Shown piece after piece: positions 35,001 through 42,526 of a DNA stretch of 48,793 bases. Where the stretch lies: the NCBI GenBank assembly GCA_024277255.1, contig JAJRVQ010000183.1, positions 1 through 48,793 on the forward strand. The letters run 5' to 3'. Made by a program: the position numbers and the translations under genes. The notes below the pieces were generated by a model. That model saw only the letters and a list, made by a program, of their open reading frames with translations, had not been told where the DNA came from and did not search any database. Origin of the DNA: Acidobacteriota bacterium (GTDB lineage Bacteria; Acidobacteriota; Thermoanaerobaculia; Multivoradales; SZUA-115). Positions within the stretch are counted from its first letter, which is position 1, and every line of letters starts with the position of its first letter.

Positions 35001-35805
35001 CGATGCCTCGCCGGGGCCGATCGGTCGGCAGTTCCAGACGCGATGGTGCTCCGCGCAGGCGCCGGGACCAGAAGTCGAGTTCCGCCTCCAGCCGCTCACC
35101 GCTCATTCGCTGGCGCTGCCAGCGAGCGAAAGCTCCCAGTTGAGCACCCACCGGTGGCAGATGCGCAGGACTACCGGTGGCGAACTCGGCATAGAGAGCC
35201 GCGAGTTCCGTCAGTAGCAAGCCACGTGACCAGCCGTCCGAGACAATGTGATGCAGGCCAACGATCAGCGCGTGCTCCTCCTGCGCCAGCCTCAGGAGGG
35301 TGACCCGCAAGACAGGTCCGCTCGCCAGATCGAACGGTTGGCGGGCTTTGCGGGCCGCCATCTCCTCTGCCGTTTTCCGGCGCTCATCGACCGTATGGCC
35401 CTCCAAGTCGACGAGTTCGATCACCGTCGAAGGGGGCGGATCGACCACCTGCCGCGCCGCTTGCGCCACCGGATCGGCCACCTCTCCACCGACGAATCGA
35501 GTCCGCAGGGCCTCGTGGCGACCGACGATTTCGACCAACGCCGCGTCGAGTGCCGCCAGATCGAGCGGCCCATGGAGCCACATGGCGCGGAACTGAGTGT
35601 GCACGTTGACCCCGCCCTCCAAATGATGAAGGAAGAGCAACCTCTCCTGCGAGAAGGTCAGCGGATAGGATTCGTCACCGCCCGAAAAATCCGGCTGCGA
35701 TGCCGCGACCTGCCGCTGCCGATTCAGCCGGGTGAGCAGCGCCAGCTTCTCCTCGCGCGAGAGAGCGGCGAGCTGCGATCGACTAACGGGCGCCGACTCT
35801 CTCAT
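29020..35805 (-). CDS. NRPS, two modules: C-A-T-C-A-T
   Basis: This is a 2261-residue protein. Module 1: C (about 45-480) with FSQERLLFLH and HHIVSDGWS (about 185); A with YTSGSTGTPKA (about 670), FDVAAEEIYP and YGPTETTVS; T with IGGHSLLATRI (about 1068). Module 2: C with FAQQRQWFLNQ and HHIVSDGVS (about 1278); A with YTSGSTGRPKG (about 1760), FDIHALELWLP and YGPTETTVW; T with IGGHSLMAMQ (about 2168). Both C domains look like the LCL type and are intact. Pocket codes by eye: A1 DVEDVVAVSK (two acidic residues, suggesting a polar or basic side chain) and A2 DILQACVVWK (glycine-like). The start overlaps the stop of the preceding NRPS by 4 bp. The C-terminus has the acidic helix LLSELMEELGETEE that usually docks to the next C domain. 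Confidence 0.92.
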   Translation of the reverse strand: MRESAPVSRSQLAALSREEKLALLTRLNRQRQVAASQPDFSGGDESYPLTFSQERLLFLHHLEGGVNVHTQFRAMWLHGPLDLAALDAALVEIVGRHEALRTRFVGGEVADPVAQAARQVVDPPPSTVIELVDLEGHTVDERRKTAEEMAARKARQPFDLASGPVLRVTLLRLAQEEHALIVGLHHIVSDGWSRGLLLTELAALYAEFATGSPAHLPPVGAQLGAFARWQRQRMSGERLEAELDFWSRRLRGAPSRLELPTDRPRRGIVTPQGGIESLELPAEVADGLRRLARESGATTFMVMLALYDALLFRYCGKREVVVGLPVASRDYTELETAIGCFAGTFVQRIQGTANGSFKDLLSTVKGEIFAVLPHAAVPFEKVVEVVAPERDFSHNPVFQVMFALQEVGEDRFTLAGLEVESLVVERAMANVDLTLELIDAGGHGPIRGFLDYAIDLFDRDTVRRMAGHLRTLAASVVEQPDLPIGRLPMLAPAERAEILAGWAPGARSEPPVPVHERFAAVASRSPEAVALIDGDRFLTYREVDRWANRLARLLRRRGVGPDVPVGVCFSRSAELMSCVLAVLKAGGAYLPLDPAYPRPRLELMIEDSRTALVLTDAESAKRLPKARSGSGGPDLLFLDRGPYGILLDIEAQSAEPLAPVARLDNLAYLIYTSGSTGTPKAVAVPHRGLTNHASALGERMRLGPGKKFLFSASISFDVAAEEIYPTWTTGATLVILQPGPFPSFADLLALVEQRQLSAVDLPTPYWHEWVSELKRTGGSPPACLDLVLVGTEQASAERLIEWLDLVGERPLWVNAYGPTETTVSATTFIPRPADGKGMTRVPIGRPIEGVESFILDSAFEPVPIGVPGELFLAGPGVVRGYLRRPALTAAAFVPHPFADQPGDRLYATGDRARYRRGGNIEFLGREDDQVKIRGFRIELGEITEVLRSHPEVANCAVLVHHEAAGPRLVAYAVAAAPTRVTSEELTAHLAAQLPPYMVPAIVLLADLPLTTAGKIDRKRLAALVVEQEEAAPSVVAPSGPLEEAVAAIWCDVLDTDQVSTQDDFFEIGGHSLLATRIIARLKQVLDVDVSLPAFFEARTVAALSLTVAEARSAGGSSPPRIVPVPRQGGVICSFAQQRQWFLNQLLPENTANNIPQFLAFRGALSMVALRRAVDGLVRRHEVLRTTFAMAPEGPDGGQPMQFVSPPVVPPLLAREARLPVIDLSRISSNLGVEDGEAAAVRLATIESLRPFDLASGPLLRAYVLRLQDDRQLLYFCTHHIVSDGVSIGITLRDLITLYAAEVSGSTAELPELTVHYADFAAWQRNWLQGEDLELQLDYWRAALAGAPAAIDLPLDRPRPAVEGARGRRHYLRFSEEESTALALLGRRHGATPFMALAALFSTLLSRWSGARDVLVGWPISGRNRAELENLIGFLANILVMRTDLTGSPSLLTLLNRVRDAALGAYDHQELPFEQLVKELHPERDLSRHPIFQTFFVLHHPAAEPPTVAGVEVTVPALDNGTSRLDLLLSLTQSASGLHGFFEYNRDLFDATTMDRLSRQFKTLFAAALARPSAPVEELPLLDPAARHQLLQGWNDSALAVPVAAIHRLVEQRAVATPYRQAVIFQDESLTYAELDARAARLARHLVGLDVAGRPVAVALERSLELVVSLLAVLKAGAAYLPLDPTFPPLRLDYMVLDSGARTVITEPALRHLFMVAEEEAEKAGTTLAVVEIEPGSDGLPEPTADVELPEVDPGQLAYLIYTSGSTGRPKGVEVPHAAVVNLLSSMAWDPGLDAGDTLLAITTVAFDIHALELWLPLIRGARVHLADDESAADGLLLRRLLEASEANVMQATPATWRALLAAGWTGEPGLRALCGGEALPAELAGEIAARVGRLFNVYGPTETTVWSAFEPLLSPGASGQRTEDSTFSAIPSIGRPIGNTELYLVDDCMEPVPVGVSGELLIGGRGVVRGYHGQPALTAERFQPDPFAHQRPAARPGARLYRTGDLCRRLADGRLLFVGRSDHQVKVRGFRIELGEVEAAVERHPAVAAAVAAVHRDELDGDGRLVVYFVPEVEAKGGAPRVGVLRAALREQLPDYMVPSLFIPLAELPLTPNGKVDRKNLPAPELARSSLDTDYEPPRGEVEEAVAAMWMEVLRLDKVGRHDRFFDIGGHSLMAMQILARVTRRFGVELPLRAVFERLTIAALCELIVTTELAETDEALLSELMEELGETEEPSSRASDPVAAAPQPQVSDSPPQGEFDV
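29034..29039 (-). promoter_or_regulatory. ribosome-binding site of the last NRPS gene
   Basis: AAGGAG on the minus strand, 6 bp before the ATG at 29027, lies inside the end of the preceding NRPS gene. It decides the start. Confidence 0.65.
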
Positions 35806-38800
35806 CGCGCTTCCTCCTTGAGGAGCATCTCGCCGAGTAGCAGGTCGAGCTCAACGTCGGACATCGCTGCCGCCTTCGCTTGCAGCGCCTGGTCAACTTC
35901 ATCCAATGATCCACCGGCCGCCTCGACCGCCGCAGCCAGCGCTTCGACGGTCGGCGTGTCGAATATCACCGAAAGCGGCAAATCGACACCCAGCCGATCG
36001 CGTACCCGCGCCAGCACCCGCCCAGCGGCCAGCGAATGGCCTCCGAGGACGAAGAAGGAATCGCCGAGGCCGATGGGTTCGACCCCCAGGACTTCACTCC
36101 ACAACTCCACCAGATAACCTTCGAGCGCCGTACGCGGCTCCCGGTACTCGGTTTGCGCCGGTGGCGGTAAGACCGCACCGGCATCGGGTAGCGCCTTGCG
36201 ATCCACCTTGCCATTCGGAGTCAGCGGCAACGCATCGAGCATGACGAAGGAGCTGGGCACCATATAGGCGGGCAAGATCTGTCGCAGGTGGTCGATCAAC
36301 TCGCCCACCTCGGGACCGTCCGCCGTTTGAGCACCCTTGCCGTTGGTACTGCTGTAGTCGGTGGGATCAACCCCGGCACCGGCGGCGGAAACCGCCACCA
36401 GGTAGGCCACCAGAACGCCGACACCATCGGCACCGGCCCGCGCGACAACCACCGCCTGGTTGATTTGAGGATGGGCGACCAACGCTGCCTCAACCTCACC
36501 GAGTTCAATGCGAAATCCGCGTACCTTCACCTGATCGTCCAACCGACCCAGGTAGTCGAGCCGGCCGTCTTCGCGCCGGCGCACCAGATCACCACTGAGA
36601 TAGAGCCGCTCACCCGGCCGCCGCGAGAAGGGATCCGGGCGGAAACGGTCGGCGGTGAGGCTCGGCCGAGCCCGATAACCGCGGGCCAGCCCGGCGCCGC
36701 CGATCAACAGCTGACCAATGACACCTATCGGCGCCAGTTCCCATCGCTCGGAGGCGACATAGCTGCCGGTGTTGTCGATCGGGTGGCCGATGGCAACCTT
36801 GCCGGAGGCAGCGACCTGCTCGACGTCAATCTGGTCGATGATCGACCAGACCGTCGTCTCAGTCGGGCCGTAGAGGTTCCACAGCTCGAGTTCATCCGGC
36901 GAAGAGGAGGCCAACTCGGCCACCAGCGCGGGCGGCAACGCCTCACCACCTACCAGCAACTTGAGCCCTTCCGGCGGCTTCCACTCAGCATCGAGCAGCA
37001 TGCGCCAAGTCGCCGGCGTCGCCTGCATCACGGTCGGCCTGGAACTCTCGATAGCCGCCGCCAAACGGCTACCGGAACTCGCGGTCGCCGCATCGGCGAT
37101 CACCAGCTGGCCGCCGGTGACCCACGGCAGCAAGAGTTCTAGGCCAGCGATGTCAAACGACAGCGTGGTCACCGCCAGCAACCGGTCAGCGGCGGAGAAC
37201 CCAGGCTGACGCGCCATCGAGGTCAGGAAGTTGGCCAAGGCGCCATAGGTCACCGCGACACCCTTGGGCCTGCCGGTCGAGCCCGAGGTATAGATGACGT
37301 AGGCCAGGTTGGCCGGCACGGGTTGGGCCAGCGTTGGCTCGCCGCGGAGAGTTGACGGTTCACCGCCATCGCTGTCGATCACCACCACTTCCAACCCTTC
37401 TTCCAGGGCCGGTGGTGAACTTCGTTCGAGCAGCGCTCGCTCGGTGAGCAGCAACACCGCCCCGGAGTCCTCCAACATGAAAGCCCGCCGCTGGGCCGGA
37501 TAGTCCGGGTCGAGCGGGAGATAGGCTGCCCCCAACTTGGCTACGGCCAGCAACGCAACCACCATCCACGGCGAACGGGAGAGCGAGACGGCGACCAGCA
37601 CCTCCGGCCCGACCCCGAGAGCGCGAAGGCGGTTTGCTAACTCCTCGCAACGCCGGTCCAACTCACCGTAACTCCAGCCTTCGGGAGCGGTACCCGCCCC
37701 CTCGCTCAAGGCCATCGCCACCGCCGGCGCTTGCGGCCGCTGGCGACAAAGGTGGGCAAACGGCTCCGCGACACAGACCCAAGCGGGTGCCGGACGGCGA
37801 TGCGTTTCGTTCCAGCTGGTGAGTTGCAGCGTCTCCTCTTCACTCAACATGCGCAGTTCGGAGAGCTTCAACTGCGGATCGGCCACGACGCTGGTGAGCA
37901 GCGTCAAGTAGTGGCCGACCATCCGGGAGATCGTCGTCTCGTCGAAGAGTTCGGTCGAGTATTCCCAGTGGAGCAACGCTCGCATTCCCTCGTCCGTGGC
38001 GTCGGAACCGACGCGCTGCTCGGCCCGCGGAATGATGATGACCGTCAGGTCCATCTTGGCGGTACGGTTGCCGCGAACCAAGAACTTGCCCTCGATCCCG
38101 CCGGGAAAGGAGAGGTCGGGGATCGCCGCGTCATGAAACTGGAAGAGCACTTGGAAAAGCGGGTTGCGTCCCACGTGACGTTGCGGATCGATCTCGCGGA
38201 CCAACCTCTCCAGCGGCATGTCCTGGTAGTTGTAGGCGCCGAGCGTCGTCTCGCGTACCCGCATCAGGAATTCGCGGAAAGTCGGATCACCGCCCAATCG
38301 ACCGCGCATCACCAAGCTGTTGACGATCATTCCGAGCAACTTCTCCATCTCGGGTGTACGCCGGTTGGCGTTGGTAGTCCCAACCAGGATGTCGCTCTGC
38401 CCGCTGTAGCGATAAAGGAGCACATAGAAGGCGGCGAGCGCCGTCATGTAGAGCGTGAAGCCCTCGCGGCGACCGAATTCACGCAATGCCTGGTAGGTCT
38501 CGCTCGGGATCTGGTGGAGTTCCATCTCACCCTCGAAACTCGGCTGTTGCGAACGCGGCCGGTCGGTCGGCAGTTCGAGCGCCGTCGGCGCTCCCTCCAG
38601 CTGCCCCTTCCAGTAGTCGAGCATCTGTTCCATCACCTCGCCCTCCATCCAGGAGCGCTGCCAGAGAGCGTAGTCGGCGTACTGCACCGGCAGTTCCGGC
38701 AAAGGGGAGGGCTTGTTGTCGAGGAAGGAACCGTAGATCGCCTTCATCTCGCGCAACATGACGGCGAAAGACCAACCATCGTGCACGAAGTGCTGCTCGA

Positions 38801-41800
38801 GCTGGATCAGCTCGTGGTGGTCCGTGGCCAGGCGCAAGAGCCACCAACGAATCAGCGGCAGTTGCCCCAGATCGAAGGCAGTCTGCGTCGCGATAGCGAC
38901 CAGCCGTTCCGAAGTCTCCTCGACCTCCAACAAGGGCAGACCCGAAAGGTCGACGACGGGCAACGGCACGGAACTAGGCGGATGTATTCGCTGAACCGGC
39001 TCGCCGTCGACCTCCGGGAAACTGGTGCGGAGCACTTCATGGCGCCGCACGATCTCTTCCAAGGTCCGATGGAAGGCACCCACGTCGAGCGCCCCGCTCA
39101 ACCAGAGGGTGACCTGAAAGTTGTAAGCCCTGTTGCCGCCTCCCGAGAGGCGATCGAGGAACCACACCCGTTCCTGCGGAAAGGAGAGCGGAATCTTGCG
39201 CCCATCCCTAGGCAGCGGAATCAAGGCCGGCAGTTCGGGAACCGTCGGACCGCTCGCCGACTCGGCACCGGCTTCGGCCACGATCTGGGCCAGTTCGGCG
39301 ACGGTCGGATGGTCGAAAACCGCCGTCATCGGCAACTCGGCGCCCAAGGTGGAGCGCACCTGACCGGTCAGACGAGCGACGAGTAGCGAGTGACCACCCA
39401 GCTCGAAGAAGTCATCCTCGACTCCGATCCTCTCGACTCCCAGGATCTCGCACCAGATTCCGCTAAGTACCTCCTCCACCGGATTGCGCGGCGCTCGGTA
39501 GCCGCTGGTCAACTCCGGCCGCTCCGGCCCCGGAGAGGGCAACGCCCTGCGGTCGATCTTGCCGGTAGCGGTGAGTGGGATCTCTTGCAGCTCGATGAAG
39601 TAGGCGGGAATCATGTACCTGGGCAAGGATTCGACGAGTGCAGCGCGCAGGTCGATTGCGCTCGGCACAGCCGCGCCGTCGCCGGCAGCCACCCAGTAGG
39701 CGACGATGCGGTCGCCACCGTCGTCGTCACCGCGCACGATCACCACCGCGTCACGCACGCCGTCGAAGGCGCGTAGCGCCATCTCGATCTCCCCCAACTC
39801 GATGCGGTAGCCACGCACCTTGACCTGGTTGTCGATCCGGCCGCGGAACTCCAGTTCGCCGTCGCGACGGCGCCGCGCCAGGTCTCCACTGCGGTAGAGG
39901 CGCGCCCCCGGCTGGTCGCCGAAGGGATCGGGCAGGAAGGCGGCCGCGGTCTCGGCCGGGCGTCCCAGGTAGCCTCGCGTCAGGCCCAGGCCACCGAGGA
40001 AGAGTTCGCCATCGGCGAGAACCGGAACCGGATTCATCGATGCGGTGAGGAGGTGCGCACTGGCGTTGGCGATCGGTCGTCCGATCGACACTAGCGAGCC
40101 AGTCCCTTCCCGGGGGTGCGTGATTTCGGCCCGTGTGGTCACCACCGTAGCCTCGGTCGGACCATAGGTATTGAACAGGGCCGGTGGGCTTGCGCCGGTG
40201 CGGCTGCGCACGCTAGCGACGGCTCTGCGCCAGCTCTCCACGTGATCAGCCTTGGCTTCTTCACCGCCGATGATCACCACTCGCAACGACTCCGGGATGG
40301 CGAGTTCGTCGCCATCGTCAACACGTTTCGCCATGGTCAGAGCCAGGTCACCCCAGAAGGCGGTGGGCAGGTTGAGCACCGTGATTCCCTGCTCACCGGC
40401 GCGACTCAGAAAGTCGGTGGCCAGGTCATCGCGCAACACCAGGGTGGCGCCGGTCGACAGCGCCGGGTAGATCTCCTCGAAGCTGGTGTCAAACGCGATG
40501 GAAGAGAACTGCAATAGGCGGTCCCGCGGCCCCACGCCGTAGACCTCGATCGAATCCTGGCTGTAGTGCAGCGCCGTGGCGTGGGGCACCCCTACCCCCT
40601 TGGGTCTACCGGTCGAACCCGAGGTGTAGATGATGGCGGCGAGGTTGTCCGGCGTCGCCATGGTGGGCGCGAGGTCCGCAAGATCGGCGACTGCGGCCGT
40701 GGCCGCGTCGAGATCGATCCGTGGCAGTTGGCTGGTGGCGAGGACTTCCTTCGCATCCGGAGCCACGACCAGGATCCGCGCTTGCGAGTCCTCCAACATG
40801 AAGGCCAGACGGTCGGCAGGGTAGGCGGGATCCAACGGTAGATAGGCACCGCCGGCGCGCAGCACACCGAGCATGCCGACAAAGACCTCCATGCACCGCG
40901 AGCCGACCAGGCCGACCACCACTTCAGGTCCGACTCCCATCCGGCGCAACTCGATGGCCAACGCTCGACTGCGTACTTCCAACTCGGCGTAGCTCATCTG
41001 CCGCGGCGCGTCGCCCAACAGGTCCGCGGCCAACGCTATCTGCCGGGGGTGCTGGCGAGCCATTTCCTCAAAGGGCTGATGCAGCAGACCGGCGGACCGC
41101 TCCACAGCCGTGCCATAACCCGCTGCCAAGATAGTTTCCCGCTCCGCCTCATTCAGCAGCTGAATATCCCCGAGCTTGACCTGAGGGTCGTCGACGAAAG
41201 CTCGAACGACCGCCTCGACACTCGCCAGGAGCTGCAAAATCGCCGCCGTGTCGAATCGGTCGCGATGATAGGCGGAGCCGATTTTCAGCTGGCCTCCCTG
41301 CGGGCTGACCACCAAACAGAATGCAAAGTTTCCAGCCTCCCGCATTCTGGTTTCCTCGATGGTGAAGCCACAGTCGTCCAGGTCACTCTCGTTCACCGGG
41401 TAGTTCTCAAAAATGACGACACTCTTGAAAACTTCCTCGCGGTGCGGAAGATCGCTCCAGGCGCGGATTTGCTCACCGGCGATATATTCGTACTGGCGCA
41501 GCTCAGCCTGCGCCTCCTGAATCTCAGTCAGCCAGTCGTCGAAGCGCTGGTTTGGATCGATACGAACGCGCGCCGGCAGCGAATTGATGAACAGGCCAAC
41601 CATCCGTTCGATCCCCAACAGCTCCGCCGGACGCCCCGAACAGAGAGCACCAAAAGTGACATCGTCGAGGCGGTTGTAGCCCGCCAACACCAGTGCCCAT
41701 GCGGCCTGAAAGAGCGTACTCAGCGTGGTGTGGGAACGGCGCACCAAGCCGTTCAAGGCATCGACCAGTTCGTCGTCGACCAATACCGCGAGCTGCGCGG

Positions 41801-42485
41801 AGCGCCGCTCGTCGGGCCGCAGAGCGTCGCCGGTGCCATCGAGGGGCAGCGGCGTCGCCACGTCGAAACCGGCCAGTTCGCGGCGCCAGAAACTCTCGGC
41901 CCGCCCCAGCTCCTGCTTCTGGGTCCAGGCGACATAGTCACGGAACTTCTCCGCCGGCGGCAATTCGGCATCGACCCCGAGGTGAAAAGCCCGGTAGAGC
42001 TTGGTGACCTCACTGAGCACCAAGGCCATCGACCAGCCATCGACCAACATGTGGCTGAAGGTCCACAGAAAGCGGAACCGATCCTCGCTGACTTGCGCCA
42101 GAGCGCAACGCATCAACGGCGCCTGGTCGAGTTTCATCCCCCGAGCTTGGTCAGCCTCCACCAGTTCGCTCCACCGCCGCTCCTGCTCCTCGCTCGAGAG
42201 ATCTCTCCAATCGTGCTCATCCCAGGGCAACTCGAGGCGGCGGCGCACGACCTGCAACGGACGAGTGCGCTTGGCCCAGAGGAACTGTGTACGCAACGCC
42301 GTATGCCGATCGAGTACAGCCTGCCAGGCCTCCCGCCAGGCCTTGGGGTTCAAGGTGCCAACCAGGGCGCAACTGTATTGCTCGAAGTAAACCTCGACGT
42401 AGCGATCCTCCAGCAACAGATACATCAGCATGCTGTGCTGGGTCGGGGGAAGCAGGTAAATGTCTTCGACGTTCTTGCGATTCAT
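35802..42485 (-). CDS. NRPS, two modules: C(DCL-like)-A-T-C-A-T
   Basis: This is a 2227-residue protein. It begins with the acceptor-type sequence NVEDIYLLPPTQHSML and a C domain of the DCL/dual look (VYFEQYSCALVG, IFENYPV). The His motif is SHMLVDGWS, so the catalytic His is kept. A domain: YTSGSTGRPKG (about 620), FDTSFEEIYP, YGPTEATVV. T: LGGHSLLVARL (about 1030). Second C: FPQERVWFLD, QHFVHDGWS (about 1233). Second A: YTSGSTGRPKG (about 1732), FDIAGLELLLP, YGPTETTVW. T: LGGHSLAAGRV (about 2148). Codes by eye: DTENVITVVK and DILQLVLVWK. The layout repeats that of the next NRPS. The GGAG ahead of the ATG is good. It follows the upstream NRPS by 41 bp. Confidence 0.92.
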   Translation of the reverse strand: MNRKNVEDIYLLPPTQHSMLMYLLLEDRYVEVYFEQYSCALVGTLNPKAWREAWQAVLDRHTALRTQFLWAKRTRPLQVVRRRLELPWDEHDWRDLSSEEQERRWSELVEADQARGMKLDQAPLMRCALAQVSEDRFRFLWTFSHMLVDGWSMALVLSEVTKLYRAFHLGVDAELPPAEKFRDYVAWTQKQELGRAESFWRRELAGFDVATPLPLDGTGDALRPDERRSAQLAVLVDDELVDALNGLVRRSHTTLSTLFQAAWALVLAGYNRLDDVTFGALCSGRPAELLGIERMVGLFINSLPARVRIDPNQRFDDWLTEIQEAQAELRQYEYIAGEQIRAWSDLPHREEVFKSVVIFENYPVNESDLDDCGFTIEETRMREAGNFAFCLVVSPQGGQLKIGSAYHRDRFDTAAILQLLASVEAVVRAFVDDPQVKLGDIQLLNEAERETILAAGYGTAVERSAGLLHQPFEEMARQHPRQIALAADLLGDAPRQMSYAELEVRSRALAIELRRMGVGPEVVVGLVGSRCMEVFVGMLGVLRAGGAYLPLDPAYPADRLAFMLEDSQARILVVAPDAKEVLATSQLPRIDLDAATAAVADLADLAPTMATPDNLAAIIYTSGSTGRPKGVGVPHATALHYSQDSIEVYGVGPRDRLLQFSSIAFDTSFEEIYPALSTGATLVLRDDLATDFLSRAGEQGITVLNLPTAFWGDLALTMAKRVDDGDELAIPESLRVVIIGGEEAKADHVESWRRAVASVRSRTGASPPALFNTYGPTEATVVTTRAEITHPREGTGSLVSIGRPIANASAHLLTASMNPVPVLADGELFLGGLGLTRGYLGRPAETAAAFLPDPFGDQPGARLYRSGDLARRRRDGELEFRGRIDNQVKVRGYRIELGEIEMALRAFDGVRDAVVIVRGDDDGGDRIVAYWVAAGDGAAVPSAIDLRAALVESLPRYMIPAYFIELQEIPLTATGKIDRRALPSPGPERPELTSGYRAPRNPVEEVLSGIWCEILGVERIGVEDDFFELGGHSLLVARLTGQVRSTLGAELPMTAVFDHPTVAELAQIVAEAGAESASGPTVPELPALIPLPRDGRKIPLSFPQERVWFLDRLSGGGNRAYNFQVTLWLSGALDVGAFHRTLEEIVRRHEVLRTSFPEVDGEPVQRIHPPSSVPLPVVDLSGLPLLEVEETSERLVAIATQTAFDLGQLPLIRWWLLRLATDHHELIQLEQHFVHDGWSFAVMLREMKAIYGSFLDNKPSPLPELPVQYADYALWQRSWMEGEVMEQMLDYWKGQLEGAPTALELPTDRPRSQQPSFEGEMELHQIPSETYQALREFGRREGFTLYMTALAAFYVLLYRYSGQSDILVGTTNANRRTPEMEKLLGMIVNSLVMRGRLGGDPTFREFLMRVRETTLGAYNYQDMPLERLVREIDPQRHVGRNPLFQVLFQFHDAAIPDLSFPGGIEGKFLVRGNRTAKMDLTVIIIPRAEQRVGSDATDEGMRALLHWEYSTELFDETTISRMVGHYLTLLTSVVADPQLKLSELRMLSEEETLQLTSWNETHRRPAPAWVCVAEPFAHLCRQRPQAPAVAMALSEGAGTAPEGWSYGELDRRCEELANRLRALGVGPEVLVAVSLSRSPWMVVALLAVAKLGAAYLPLDPDYPAQRRAFMLEDSGAVLLLTERALLERSSPPALEEGLEVVVIDSDGGEPSTLRGEPTLAQPVPANLAYVIYTSGSTGRPKGVAVTYGALANFLTSMARQPGFSAADRLLAVTTLSFDIAGLELLLPWVTGGQLVIADAATASSGSRLAAAIESSRPTVMQATPATWRMLLDAEWKPPEGLKLLVGGEALPPALVAELASSSPDELELWNLYGPTETTVWSIIDQIDVEQVAASGKVAIGHPIDNTGSYVASERWELAPIGVIGQLLIGGAGLARGYRARPSLTADRFRPDPFSRRPGERLYLSGDLVRRREDGRLDYLGRLDDQVKVRGFRIELGEVEAALVAHPQINQAVVVARAGADGVGVLVAYLVAVSAAGAGVDPTDYSSTNGKGAQTADGPEVGELIDHLRQILPAYMVPSSFVMLDALPLTPNGKVDRKALPDAGAVLPPPAQTEYREPRTALEGYLVELWSEVLGVEPIGLGDSFFVLGGHSLAAGRVLARVRDRLGVDLPLSVIFDTPTVEALAAAVEAAGGSLDEVDQALQAKAAAMSDVELDLLLGEMLLKEEAR

Positions 42486-42526
42486 CGGTTTCTCCGGCGC
42501 TTCATGGTGGTCACGGTCAAGATCGG